From Pseudanabaena minima (GTDB lineage Bacteria > Cyanobacteriota > Cyanobacteriia > Pseudanabaenales > Pseudanabaenaceae), in NCBI RefSeq assembly GCF_051131155.1, contig NZ_CP159508.1, forward strand, positions 372,001-436,000: a stretch of 64,000 nucleotides of DNA, read 5' to 3'. Positions 51,901 to 59,586 of this stretch are shown piece after piece. The translations under genes and the position numbers were made by a program. Each line of letters opens with the position of its first letter. The first letter of the stretch is position 1. The notes under the pieces were generated by a model. The model saw only the letters and a program-made list of their open reading frames with translations, was not told where the DNA came from and did no database searches.

Positions 51901-52704
51901 CAGGAAGAATTAGAAGATGCGATTGCTAGAACAGATCGCGAGAGTCGTAAGACAGCTAAACGTTCCCTTCAAGCAGGTGTAATGTTTAAACCTGTCCGAT
52001 CACAATATGCAACCAAAATCGAAGGCTGGACAGAAATTTATCAAAAGATCTATGCCGAAACATACTTGCAGGATGTTCGTCCCGTATTTGTTGTAGCAGT
52101 TGAAGACTGGGGAACTAGCGAATGTTTCGACATTGAAATGGTAGACCAAACCTCTCCCTATTTCTTGGCAAATGGAATTGTTACCCATAATTGCTATCAA
52201 GAGCAGATCATGAAAATGGCTCAGGATTTAGCAGGATATTCTCTTGGTGCTGCGGATTTATTGCGTCGGGCGATGGGGAAGAAGAAGCCTGAAGAAATGG
52301 AAAAGCAGCGTTCTATTTTCCTTGATGGCTGTGCTAAGAATGGAATTAGATCAGAGATTTCTAATGATCTATTCGATCAGATGGTTATCTTTGCGGAGTA
52401 TTGCCTCAGTTACGATACTCTAGTGCGAACTGTCGAATATGGTTTGATGCCCATCGGTAAAATCGTAGAGCATCAAATTGAATGTCAAGTTTATAGCGTT
52501 GATGAGAATGGCTTTGTCTATACCCAACCCATTGCCCAATGGCACGATCGCGGTAATCAAGAAGTATTTGAATATGAGTTAGAAAATGGCGATCGCATCA
52601 GAGCTACTAAGGATCATAAGTTTATGACTACTGAAGGTGAGATGCTAGCGATCGATGAGATTTTTGAGCGTGGATTAGATTTGGCGATCGCAAAACAAAC
52701 TTGA
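48922..52704 (+). CDS. dnaE: DNA polymerase III alpha subunit, N-terminal split part with two intein elements
   Basis: A 1260-codon ORF. The PHP domain starts GLHVHTEYSLLDGASQIPDM; the polymerase active site has MPDIDTDFCIDHRSE near residue 412. The host sequence is interrupted after NTYGVL by a 399-residue intein (692-1090), resumes as CYQEQIMKMAQDLAGYSLGA, and ends at FAEY, followed by a split-intein N-half (1161-1260). The C-terminal half of DnaE, with its own intein C-half, must be encoded elsewhere in the genome; trans-splicing makes the full replicase. Confidence 0.96.
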   Translation: MTGFVGLHVHTEYSLLDGASQIPDMVNRAVELGMPAIALTDHGVMYGAIELIKVCKSKGIKPIIGNEMYVLNGDITKQEKKKKYHQCVLAKDTQGYRNLVKLTSISHLQGFQGKGIFARPCISKDYLLQYKEGLMLTSGCLAGEVPQAILKGDPTLAREVVAWYKEHFGNDYYLEIQDHGYPEDRIVNVEICKIAKEFDIKVIATNDSHFTSCLDVEAHDALLCIQTGKLISDEKRLRYSGMEYLKSYDEMKQLFRDHLEDDVIEEALANTLEAAAKVKPYDLMRDPRAADYPIPEGHTADTYFEEVTWQGLLQRFNAKTHAEISQEYQERLRFELGIIMQMGFSTYFLVVWDYIKYARDKQIPVGPGRGSAAGSLVAYSLGITNIDPIHHGLLFERFLNPERKSMPDIDTDFCIDHRSELIDYVTQRYGQERVAQIVTFNRLTSKAVLKDVGRVLDVSYSEADKMAKMIPVSRGKPAKLKVMISEESPAPEFRDRYKQDAKVFEWLDMAMRIEGVNKSSGVHAAGVVISPFPLDEVVPLQRSNEGQVVTQYTMEDLESLGLLKMDFLGLRNLTTIEHTSKLIRNNQDPNFHIDAIAPDMSTEENQKTYKLLEKGDLEGIFQLESSGMKQIVKDLKPSNIEDISSILALYRPGPLDAGLIPKFINRKHGREAIEYQHHTLEPILNNTYGVLCLAKGTLIAKPDGTSTPIENIRKGDVILSSDGKRVWSAKVAKQWQSGIKSIVKITLSTGTEIYCTPEHRFLTPQGDQFAYELKPLGNIKNAHVNGSIIYETWQISKNHKCLDSNEAYLLGMLIGDGHLTSSSPNIACSSEETAIWLANLIVATWGGEPKHYFHTRCWYAYAKFNTQPKPTPLTIFMDKIYGDRGWKVNSKDKHLPLDIVDYQESDRIDVLRGLWDSDGSYTHNPYFRSISTQLLKQVGQLLSSLKISYSLHSTHVMITDIARFYQLIGEPRLPVKLTGEKKYNFIPVPSLRMQEELEDAIARTDRESRKTAKRSLQAGVMFKPVRSQYATKIEGWTEIYQKIYAETYLQDVRPVFVVAVEDWGTSECFDIEMVDQTSPYFLANGIVTHNCYQEQIMKMAQDLAGYSLGAADLLRRAMGKKKPEEMEKQRSIFLDGCAKNGIRSEISNDLFDQMVIFAEYCLSYDTLVRTVEYGLMPIGKIVEHQIECQVYSVDENGFVYTQPIAQWHDRGNQEVFEYELENGDRIRATKDHKFMTTEGEMLAIDEIFERGLDLAIAKQT
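50995..52191 (+). other. Intein with LAGLIDADG-type homing endonuclease in DnaE
   Basis: Residues 692-1090 of the DnaE ORF. Block A begins with Cys1 (CLAKGTLIAKPDG); block B is GTEIYCTPEHRFLT; endonuclease blocks YLLGMLIGDGHL and LRGLWDSDGSY each hold a catalytic-type acidic residue; the C-terminus is ECFDIEMVDQTSPYFLANGI then VTHN, followed by extein Cys. All splicing residues (Cys1, TxxH, His-Asn, Cys+1) are present, so splicing should work. The insertion site YGVL/CYQEQ is within the polymerase core. Inteins at this type of site are known in other cyanobacterial DnaE proteins. Confidence 0.95.
52402..52704 (+). other. Split intein, N-terminal half (DnaE IntN)
   Basis: Residues 1161-1260 of the DnaE ORF: CLSYDTLVRTVEYGLMPIGK, block B IRATKDHKFMTTEGEML, and DEIFERGLDL before the stop. 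Length 100 residues matches the well-known cyanobacterial DnaE IntN (about 102-123). It needs the IntC half fused to dnaE-C, not present in this window. Confidence 0.96.
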
Positions 52705-52723
52705 AATACGTTTAAGTAAAAAA

Positions 52724-53347
52724 CTACGCTACAATCCCCGCTTGAAAAATCTGATTAGCCGTCAAATTCAATTCTGGAAAACTGGGCGAGATCACCCGTT
52801 CATCCCCTTTAAATGCTGTTACCTGATACTCGTCTTCAATCAATTCATGCACCAAAATTGTTGGCTGTTTGGGATTACCAATAAATCTTCGCCCACCAAT
52901 TCCTAAATAATCTACAGTCCAATATTCGGGAATCCCAATCTCTTCATAATCTTTCACCTTAGTCAAATAATCAACCCGCCAATTTGTGCTTACCACCTCG
53001 ATCGCAATGATAATGGAGGCTCCCTGAGTTACTGTAGATTGTTTCTCCCACAATGGCTCATTTATTAAATTAGACTGCTTCAAGATTAAAATGTCTGGCA
53101 AATAAGCCGATTCTGCATCATTTACTTTAACAAACGCTTGACTAGGTAAAAAGTAAGGTAGATTTAATCGCCTATATGCAAATACCAACTCTGTACACAA
53201 AAAGCCTTTAACTTCTTCGTGCTTTCCTAGAGGCTGGGGCATTTCAATAATTACTCCATTATGTAATTCATAAAGTCTATTCTCTGGCTTCCATTGGGCA
53301 AATTCTGCAAAAGATACCAATTCAGTCTTAGCTAAACTTTGAACCAT
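52724..53347 (-). CDS. Uma2 family (DUF820) endonuclease-fold protein
   Basis: A 207-residue protein with a PD-(D/E)xK-like core: RLYELHNGVIIEMPQPLGKH (Glu), SAYLPDILIL (Asp), IIIAIEVVSTNWRVDYLTKV (Glu...Lys) and GIPEYWTVDYLG. Uma2 proteins are abundant in cyanobacteria, predicted nucleases of unknown role, possibly tied to mobile DNA. Converges with dnaE with a 19-base gap. Confidence 0.9.
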   Translation of the reverse strand: MVQSLAKTELVSFAEFAQWKPENRLYELHNGVIIEMPQPLGKHEEVKGFLCTELVFAYRRLNLPYFLPSQAFVKVNDAESAYLPDILILKQSNLINEPLWEKQSTVTQGASIIIAIEVVSTNWRVDYLTKVKDYEEIGIPEYWTVDYLGIGGRRFIGNPKQPTILVHELIEDEYQVTAFKGDERVISPSFPELNLTANQIFQAGIVA

Positions 53348-53410
53348 TTTGAGTTACCTACTTTCCTACCAATCAGCGCAATTATAACAAATCTTGTTAG
53401 GACATCAAAC

Positions 53411-53455
53411 CTAAGCAAATGAAGGCGTTACTCTGCACTGCCTTCATTTGTTTAG
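53411..53455. repeat. Palindrome with 16-bp arms
   Basis: CTAAGCAAATGAAGGC pairs with GCCTTCATTTGTTTAG (one mismatch). Lies between the Uma2 gene start and the 3' end of the acyltransferase gene, a likely terminator for the latter. Confidence 0.72.
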
Positions 53456-53471
53456 AATAAAATATTTGGCT

Positions 53472-54551
53472 TTACTTCAATGCTTTACGCTGTAAAATTT
53501 GCCATAGGATTAGCCCTGCCAGCCAAGATAAACTTGCTGCCAACGGAACAAATAGAATTCCTCCCACAATTTCTAGAGGGGCAATCGCGCGTAGCACCCA
53601 GACATGGACTAGATAAGTAGTAAAACTTGCCTTAGAGAATGTCTTAATCTGTGGTTGAATTGCTTGCCAAACTCCAAAAGTGAGAGGTGGTAAAAAATTT
53701 TGGCTCTCTCTTTTGATTTTGGGATTTTGCCAAGAAATCGACCATAGTAAGAAAGAGAAAGTCAAGAAAAGCACAGTTGGACGAGTATAGTGACCGACGG
53801 CTTCAGCCGAGTTCTTAAGTATGGCTGTCCAATAGAATTCGCTTAATTCGATAGTTGCAACGATCGCAAATAAATATCCCCATGAATGCGATCGCCAATT
53901 TGTCACAAATAGACTAGTCCAACCGTGATCTTTAGCTAACCAAATTCCTATTTGAAAGTAGGATAGCCAATAGATTACATGATCGCCATTAGGCAAAAAA
54001 TTTGTCATATTTGGCAGCCATCCAAAGATCGCCGATCCCCATCGTAAACTCACCAGAGCAAAAGTAATGAGAACTAATCCAATCAGTCTTTGCAAAGAAA
54101 AGTTAAATCGCCGTAGTAATGGATAAACTATATAGCATTGGAAGATAATTCCGAGGAAATAGAGGTGATAGTCACCCATGCCCGTAGAGATGGCTTGCCA
54201 AAACTGTTTTCCTCTCTCTAGCCAATCTGCTGTAAGAAACTGCGATCGCCCAACGATGTTGAGCAAAGTAAATAGAAAATAGGGCGGTACAATCCGCCAG
54301 AGGCGGCGTTGGATAAATATTTTTAGATTAAATGGGCGATTATCTTCCGATTTAGCTAGGGCAAAACCTGACAAAATCACAAATAACGGTACGGTAAAGC
54401 GACCTACTTGATTAATGATTGTATCAATAAAGATTTCAGGAGTGATAGTAGTTACATCCTTTACCCCAAACCACCAGTGATGAGAAGCATGAATACCAAT
54501 CACAATAGTGGTGGCGATCACCCTTAGTAGATCAGAGAGTTCCCAAGTCAT
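53472..54551 (-). CDS. Acyltransferase family 3 (OafA-like) membrane protein
   Basis: About 359 residues with around ten membrane spans. MTWELSDLLRVIATTIVIGI then HASHH (catalytic-type His), VPLFVILSGFALAK and RRLWRIVPPYFLF are hallmarks of Acyl_transf_3. It would transfer an acyl group to a carbohydrate at the membrane. ATG at 54551 has AGG about 9 bases upstream. The frame stays open to 54605, but those 18 codons are read through a palindrome (54564-54598), so the longer start is rejected. Confidence 0.88.
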   Translation of the reverse strand: MTWELSDLLRVIATTIVIGIHASHHWWFGVKDVTTITPEIFIDTIINQVGRFTVPLFVILSGFALAKSEDNRPFNLKIFIQRRLWRIVPPYFLFTLLNIVGRSQFLTADWLERGKQFWQAISTGMGDYHLYFLGIIFQCYIVYPLLRRFNFSLQRLIGLVLITFALVSLRWGSAIFGWLPNMTNFLPNGDHVIYWLSYFQIGIWLAKDHGWTSLFVTNWRSHSWGYLFAIVATIELSEFYWTAILKNSAEAVGHYTRPTVLFLTFSFLLWSISWQNPKIKRESQNFLPPLTFGVWQAIQPQIKTFSKASFTTYLVHVWVLRAIAPLEIVGGILFVPLAASLSWLAGLILWQILQRKALK

Positions 54552-54563
54552 GAATAAACCTAG

Positions 54564-54685
54564 ATGATAGAAGCAATGCTTCGTGCTGCTTCTATCATTT
54601 AACATGATTGGGGATGCGTAGTAAAATCAGGAACTAAGTTTTTGAGACTTGGTTTCGCTACGCCACAAAAACTTGGTTCTTGATT
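54564..54685. repeat. Two palindromes upstream of the acyltransferase gene
   Basis: 54564-54598: ATGATAGAAGCA/TGCTTCTATCAT. 54625-54685: AATCAGGAACTAAGTTTTTG pairs imperfectly with 54666-54685 around a loop that contains a TTCGCTACGCC-type core. The second abuts the 3' end of the DUF309 gene. Confidence 0.7.
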
Positions 54686-54699
54686 AAATCTCAAAACCC

Positions 54700-55074
54700 T
54701 TAGATCATATAGATCTTCGGGGTTTTTAAATCTCCATTTTCAAGGCTTCTCAAAAGATTCTCTATACCTTCTTTTCCACCTACTTGCACTGTTCGCAAGA
54801 TCAGCAAACTATCTTCCAATAAAGTTTCCACATCAATGGATTGATAATCAGGAAGGTAGGACGGTAATCGACTTGTCCCTTCACCTAAGAGAATTGCCGC
54901 ACCATGCCAGTTTTGATTTTTGAGATGATATAGTCCAACGGCAATTTGCAGAATGCCCTGATAAAAAGCCCGATCGCTTTGCCAAGCATCATTCCAAATT
55001 GCCTCTAAGGTGTCATGACAAGCATAATAATCACCACTATTAAACTGAGCGATCGCTTCTTCAAAGGTCGTCAT
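54700..55074 (-). CDS. DUF309 domain protein
   Basis: A 124-residue helical protein matching DUF309: FNSGDYYACHDTLEAIWNDA, then DRAFYQGILQIAVGLYHLKN and NWHGAAILLGEGTSRL. Widespread in cyanobacteria; no established role. Confidence 0.88.
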   Translation of the reverse strand: MTTFEEAIAQFNSGDYYACHDTLEAIWNDAWQSDRAFYQGILQIAVGLYHLKNQNWHGAAILLGEGTSRLPSYLPDYQSIDVETLLEDSLLILRTVQVGGKEGIENLLRSLENGDLKTPKIYMI

Positions 55075-55113
55075 ATTCTCAATGCTTTTGATGTTATGTC
55101 TATAGCCTGAAAA

Positions 55114-55196
55114 TTAAGTGATAGTTGCAGCGCTAAGCACTGAAACTATCACTTAAAGTAGAAAAGGGGCGCTTAGCGCCCCTTTTCTACTTTAAG
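55114..55196. repeat. Two palindromes, one on a stop codon
   Basis: 55114-55156: TTAAGTGATAGTT/AACTATCACTTAA with a 17-base loop. 55152-55196: 21-bp perfect arms (CTTAAAGTAGAAAAGGGGCG then C), loop TTA, covering the stop codon of the 55192 gene. They share CTTAA, so the two stems compete for those bases. Confidence 0.8.
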
Positions 55197-55848
55197 TGAT
55201 GTGGTCTAAGCAATGATTAGGTAAAAATGCTGTCCAGCCATTGTCTAATTTGACACGACAGCTAACACTAATTACTTGCTCAACCACACCTTTATGATTG
55301 GCATACTGTTGACGATTAGCATTTACAACCACAAGGTCACCTACTTTAAAAGTTTTGCTTAGCGATTTATGATCTGCACCTTGTTTTTTATCACTAACAT
55401 TAGGAATCGCTGCTTTTTTGAGAGTTGGGGCAGAATGAAAAGTCAAGGAAGCAGCTTGCTGTCCATTTACTTGATAGTTGTAGCCACGACCTTGGATAAG
55501 CTGCAAGCTCCCAATCTGAACATTTGATAAATACTGCACAAAGCGATCAACAGATATTTCCATTACTTCAGCAAGGTCTTCAAACATGACTGGATAACTC
55601 CAATAGTTTTCGCCCACTTGCAAGTCAGCTAGCTCTTTCCATGCATCAAATAGTTTTTGTCCAAACTGTAGTTCTAGATCATTGTCGCGATCGCTATTTG
55701 ACTTAGCAACAGAACTTGTAGTGCTGCTAGATATCAGACTTTCAAGTGCTTTGAGCAAGTTTTCCGCAACGCGATCGCTCGCTTCAGTCCTTGCTCGAAG
55801 GTATTCGAGAATCTGCTCAAACAAAGATTCGCTAACATTGACAGCCAT
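55192..55848 (-). CDS. Hypothetical protein with C-terminal SH3/KOW-like segment
   Basis: A 218-residue protein. The N-terminal helical region (ESLFEQILEYLRARTEASDR) has a Ser-rich linker; the middle (GENYWSYPVMFEDLAEVMEI) resembles a helical binding region. The C-terminal ~55 residues (FKVGDLVVVNANRQQYANHK, GVVEQVISVSCRVKLDNGW) look like a small beta-barrel of SH3/KOW type. Not recognised as a named family; function unknown. Confidence 0.65.
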   Translation of the reverse strand: MAVNVSESLFEQILEYLRARTEASDRVAENLLKALESLISSSTTSSVAKSNSDRDNDLELQFGQKLFDAWKELADLQVGENYWSYPVMFEDLAEVMEISVDRFVQYLSNVQIGSLQLIQGRGYNYQVNGQQAASLTFHSAPTLKKAAIPNVSDKKQGADHKSLSKTFKVGDLVVVNANRQQYANHKGVVEQVISVSCRVKLDNGWTAFLPNHCLDHIT

Positions 55849-55953
55849 AAAACTACCCGCACTAATCGCCTTTGATTAACCTATTTGAAAACTGCTTGTT
55901 GGACTCTGAAGTATTGGAACAATTCAGCTTTTAGACTTTTTACAACGTTTGGC

Positions 55954-56030
55954 AATCAAACCCAAATCAAGAGATTTTTGGAAAGTGTTGCTTTGCAACA
56001 CTTTCCAAAAATCTCTTGTGGTTTGTTTGA
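55954..56030. repeat. Nested palindrome, AAAGTGTTGC family
   Basis: Inner arms 55969-55991 and 55995-56017 (AAGAGATTTTTGGAAAGTGT then TGC, loop TTT, perfect), outer ATCAAACCC/GGTTTGTTTGAT. It sits in the 344-base gap 55849-56192, with no other feature seen apart from a read-through frame. Confidence 0.8.
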
Positions 56031-56192
56031 TCAGTAATTGCTGTAAATATTCTCTAAGTTAACATCAATCAGTTAACACCGAAAATGTTTAAGATCAAAA
56101 CCCAAAAAGTAACGACCTTAAAAAGCCCCACTTTTGTGATCAGGGTTTTAGGGGCAGTGTAAAGTAACGCTCTTGCTATCTTGAGCAATGTC

Positions 56193-56885
56193 TTAACTTG
56201 GGAAACCACCCAGTCCAGCTTGCCAATTTTTGGGTAATGGTTCATTACAAAACTGATGAATTTCGGTAATGCGCTCAAACAGCCAAGGATAACTTTGCCG
56301 ATAAGCAGGAATTAAACCTAATGGCGACAATAAAGCTGCCGCAGTCAAGTCGGCAACACTAAAGCAATCGCCTACCAAATAGCCATCTTGCCAAAATTCG
56401 CTGAGCATGGCGATCGCATCGGCAATTTTTTGAGCAGCAATCTTCGCGGAATTAGCATTAATGCCATACTGCGATCGGACAGTTGCAATCACAATTTGAC
56501 TCATCCAAGAAGGATCAATCTGTTTGCCCTCATTAGCTCGAAACTGATAGTAAACAAACCGAGCCGCTGTACCAATAAATTCATCAAAATAATCTTCCAA
56601 GCGCAAGGCTTCCTTTTGTTGCAAACTATCTTCCAAATACAGTGGTGGGTCAGGTTGATAGGTTTCCAGAAACCGAATAATTTCGGTGGAGTCAGCAACT
56701 ACGGCAGGACAGTTTTTTTGTTGAGGCAATAGTACAGGCACAGTATGTGAGCCTGAAAGAGGTTTAACTCGTAAAATATGTAAGGCAGGAGTGAGATTTT
56801 CAACTTGATAGGTAATTTGCTTATAGCCAAGAGCCAGCCTAGCTTTACGGCAATAGTGAGAAGTACTGAATTGTAATAAAAGCAT
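56193..56885 (-). CDS. Glutathione S-transferase family protein
   Basis: A 230-residue protein. Thioredoxin-like N-domain (LLQFSTSHYCRKARLALGYK, with HYCRKA in the catalytic position, then GSHTVPVLL and DSTEIIRFLE), then an all-helical C-domain (LRLEDYFDEFIGTAARFVYY, DGYLVGDCFSVADLTAAALL). It may use the glutathione made by GshB. Substrate unknown. Confidence 0.9.
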   Translation of the reverse strand: MLLLQFSTSHYCRKARLALGYKQITYQVENLTPALHILRVKPLSGSHTVPVLLPQQKNCPAVVADSTEIIRFLETYQPDPPLYLEDSLQQKEALRLEDYFDEFIGTAARFVYYQFRANEGKQIDPSWMSQIVIATVRSQYGINANSAKIAAQKIADAIAMLSEFWQDGYLVGDCFSVADLTAAALLSPLGLIPAYRQSYPWLFERITEIHQFCNEPLPKNWQAGLGGFPS

Positions 56886-56932
56886 GGCTTTAAAGCTTTA
56901 AAATTGGCAAACTAAACAAATTGGGCTACTAA

Positions 56933-57090
56933 AATCCAAAACAAAGTTGGCGAGATTATCTCGCCAACTTTGTTTTGGATTAGCAATTCTCATTATAAAA
57001 ATCATTTTTTTAAAAGCACGACAATGGCGTGCTTTTAAAAACGATTTTGTTGTTTCCAGCCGTTGGTGATGGAAACAACAAAATCGTTTT
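56933..57090. repeat. Run of three palindromes including the AGCAATTCTCAT element, copy 1
   Basis: 56933-56981: AATCCAAAACAAAGTTGGCG arms, perfect. 57005-57041: TTTTTTAAAAGCACG/CGTGCTTTTAAAAA. 57038-57090: 20-bp perfect arms (AAAACGATTTTGTTGTTTCC) with a 13-base loop. From 56982 the last two are framed by AGCAATTCTCATTATAAAA and AAAATGAGAACTACT, as in the 61962 element. Together they fill the 292-base gap before the 57178 gene. Confidence 0.8.
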
Positions 57091-57177
57091 CAAAATGAGA
57101 ACTACTGATTTTGGATTTTAATTCAAAAAAGTAGCAAATCATATGGTATAGTCTCGACTAAATTTTTACGGTCTACG

Positions 57178-57957
57178 GTGCTGTCGCCTATGCAAGCCAA
57201 TCCAGTCTTTAAACCTACAACTTCTCACTCTGGTTATCAGACCTCTCAATCTGGTTATCAGGCCTCAGTACCTGTGACTGTGTATCGAGAACTGGCTGCG
57301 GAGTTGCAATCTACTCAAGCAAAGTTATCTTTTTTTCAGTTGCAAAATGAGCAACTAACTAAGCAAAACCAAATGCTTTTGCAAGAGTTTGAAGCGATCG
57401 CCCAAGCCACAGATCGAGTACAAGCAATTCTCACACAGTCTAATTTACCTGACTCAAAGCTAACTGATGTGTTAGCAGGTATCCGTGCTTCTTCACAAAT
57501 TAATCCTGCCCCATCAAGAAGTAATCCTCAACCTCAAGGTCGTCCTCCCGTAGCTAAGCCTCGCCCTACGGAGAAGCCCACACAGGTCAGTCCCCGTAAA
57601 GTTGCTGTACAGCAGACAACCAACGCTATCCAAGAAGCAATTTCTAGGGCGAGACAACTTGCCACTGAGCCAGTACAACCCATTGATAGCGATTCAATGG
57701 CTAGTGAAGCTCTATATTACGATAGCTCTTTTGCAGCCTTTGAAGCCCCTGCTCCTACATCGACCCCAAAAACAAAAGTTTTGCCTAAGCTAGAGATTCG
57801 TGAAGAAATATCTTCTCGACCTCTTCGTACTGAGTCGATGGAAGAGGCGAATGAGTCTACAGGCTTAAGTGGTTGGGTCTTAACTGCAACGATCATAGCG
57901 ATCGTGCTGACTTCTTTTGGTGCTGGTTATTTGCTAATGCGTCCATTTGTAAAGTAA
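57178..57957 (+). CDS. Coiled-coil protein with C-terminal membrane anchor
   Basis: 259 residues: repeated HSGYQTS/QSGYQAS near the start, coiled coil at about 38-85 (ELAAELQSTQAKLSFFQLQN), a Pro/Arg-rich basic linker, then an acidic segment and a C-terminal membrane helix (WVLTATIIAIVLTSFGAGYL). A tail-anchored cytosolic protein of unknown function. The start may be GTG at 57178 or ATG at 57190; neither has a clear ribosome site. Confidence 0.65.
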   Translation: MLSPMQANPVFKPTTSHSGYQTSQSGYQASVPVTVYRELAAELQSTQAKLSFFQLQNEQLTKQNQMLLQEFEAIAQATDRVQAILTQSNLPDSKLTDVLAGIRASSQINPAPSRSNPQPQGRPPVAKPRPTEKPTQVSPRKVAVQQTTNAIQEAISRARQLATEPVQPIDSDSMASEALYYDSSFAAFEAPAPTSTPKTKVLPKLEIREEISSRPLRTESMEEANESTGLSGWVLTATIIAIVLTSFGAGYLLMRPFVK

Positions 57958-57965
57958 AAATTCAG

Positions 57966-58106
57966 CAATTAAAAAAGGAGCAAATCTCCTTTTTTAATTG
58001 TTTATAAGTCAAAGCGGCGCAAAGCGCCGCTTTATTTTTGTAACTTTAAAATCAAACCCAGCAATGATTTCAAAAACACAAAATGGCTACGCCGTTTTGT
58101 GTTTTG
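57966..58106. repeat. Terminator plus two palindromes
   Basis: 57966-58000: CAATTAAAAAAGGAG, loop CAAAT, exact complement, a strong terminator for the preceding gene. 58011-58033: AAAGCGGCGC/GCGCCGCTTT. 58047-58106: reversed partial copy of the CACAAAATGGCTACGCC element (AAAATCAAACCCAGCAATGA, then the hairpin). Confidence 0.78.
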
Positions 58107-58138
58107 TTATTAATGGGCTATAGGTATAAAATTAGGTC

Positions 58139-59224
58139 ATGGATAGACGTAAGTTTTTAGTTTTAAGTGGGGCGGCGATCGCCACTCTTGGGGGATGTCA
58201 ATTATCAAATCCTTTTGATCAGCGCGATCGCTTACGGATTATAGGTTTGTTAGGAGCCTTACCCAGTAAAGTTATCAATCAATTTGAATCTGCTTCCAAG
58301 ACAAAGGTTGAATTTAAAGCTGAAAATGCCCCCTCAAAACTTTGGCAAGAACTACAAAATTATCCTAATGTCGCTAAAGAAAAATCACCACATCTCATCA
58401 GTATTGGTGATAGTTGGCTAGATCAAGCGATCACTAATTCTTTAATCCAACCTATTACTCCCAATCTACTAGAAAAAATTCCGAAGTGGCAAAAACTATC
58501 CCCCCTTTGGCAACAGAGTGTTACGCGCAATAATCAAGTGTGGGGCATTCCCTATCGCTGGGGAGCAACAGCGATCGCTTACCGTAGCGACAAACTAAAA
58601 TTTAATATTACTCAATGGTCTGACCTGTGGAGACCAGAATTAAAACTAAAGCTATCACTACCAGACGATGCCCGTGAAGTAATCGGTCTAGTTCTTAAAA
58701 AAATGGGTCAATCCTATCAACTAGAAAACTTAGTTGAACGGCAAGATATTTTCGCTACACTGACCCAAGAACTAAAAAGCCTTAATGCACAAGTTTTAAC
58801 CTACTCTTCTGATAATTACTTGCAGTCTCTATTAGCAGACGATACATTTGCAGCAGTAGGTTGGACAAGTGATATGCACAAAGCCCAAAAGCAAAACCCC
58901 AATCTCAAAGTGGTGATTCCCCAAAATGGCACAGCACTCTGGAGCGATATTTGGGTAATTCCTAAAGGAGAAGTGGCGTTCGCCGCGACTGAATGGATAA
59001 ATTTTTGTCTCACACCTGAGATAGCTGCCCAAATTACATCTTTGACTGAGGCAGTTAGTACATCAAGTGAATTAGATCAAGTTCCTGCTAGCGTCAAAGC
59101 TGATTCGCTCAAGTTTTTCTCACAGGATATTCTCACTAAAAGTGAATTGATCGCACCTTTGTCTCCGTCAACGCTTACACAATATAAAGACCTTTGGACT
59201 AAGCTGCGATCGGGAACTATATAA
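58139..59224 (+). CDS. Extracellular solute-binding lipoprotein (spermidine/putrescine type)
   Basis: A 361-residue protein. N-terminus MDRRKFLVLSGAAIATLGGC combines a twin-Arg signal and a lipobox Cys near residue 20. The rest is a family 1 binding fold (KVINQFESASKTKVEFKAEN, GIPYRWGATAIAYRSDKLKF, SLLADDTFAAVGWTSDMHKA, ATEWINFCLTPEIAAQI) close to PotD/spermidine-binding proteins. No permease genes are adjacent. Confidence 0.85.
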   Translation: MDRRKFLVLSGAAIATLGGCQLSNPFDQRDRLRIIGLLGALPSKVINQFESASKTKVEFKAENAPSKLWQELQNYPNVAKEKSPHLISIGDSWLDQAITNSLIQPITPNLLEKIPKWQKLSPLWQQSVTRNNQVWGIPYRWGATAIAYRSDKLKFNITQWSDLWRPELKLKLSLPDDAREVIGLVLKKMGQSYQLENLVERQDIFATLTQELKSLNAQVLTYSSDNYLQSLLADDTFAAVGWTSDMHKAQKQNPNLKVVIPQNGTALWSDIWVIPKGEVAFAATEWINFCLTPEIAAQITSLTEAVSTSSELDQVPASVKADSLKFFSQDILTKSELIAPLSPSTLTQYKDLWTKLRSGTI

Positions 59225-59417
59225 GGGCTTTGCCGTCAAATCAAGAAATATTTTTGATGGCATGACTTCGTTGCACTATCCAAAATGTGGCTCTTAATTA
59301 TCCTAAACACTTATCTAAGTAATTCGGCGTAATTAAGCAATAAACTTAAAACCTGTATAGCTTACTTATGAGGCTGTATAGGTTCTTGAGGTTTATATTT
59401 AACTGTGACTACTCACC

Positions 59418-59444
59418 TAGACAGAAGTTTTAAATTGGTATAAT
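59418..59444 (+). promoter_or_regulatory. Candidate promoter upstream of the DUF928 gene
   Basis: TAGACA (59418-59423) and TATAAT (59439-59444) spaced by 15 bases, about 140 bases before the gene at 59587. The 362-base gap 59225-59586 contains no palindrome of the families above and no ORF; a long leader is possible. Confidence 0.35.
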
Positions 59445-59586
59445 TTGCCAATAGTAGTTAGTAAGTAGCTAATCATAATTACAAACCAAATCCAAACTCT
59501 GTCCCACCCATGCAGCAGACAGTTTTAAGTTTACTTATGCCTAGTTACTTAAATGATGAATATTTACTATTAGGGAATAAGTAAAG

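Noticed and set aside
50995..52191. Intein region as a free-standing homing endonuclease gene inserted in dnaE
   Set aside because: The reading frame is continuous with both exteins and all splice-junction residues are present, so it is an in-frame intein and not a separate gene or intron.
54552..54605. Upstream extension of the acyltransferase ORF to 54605
   Set aside because: The 18 codons are a palindrome read as protein; the ATG at 54551 has a ribosome site and the family's usual start.
56069..56278. 69-codon minus-strand ORF downstream of the GST gene
   Set aside because: Overlaps the GST 3' end in another frame and then repeat-like sequence; no support.
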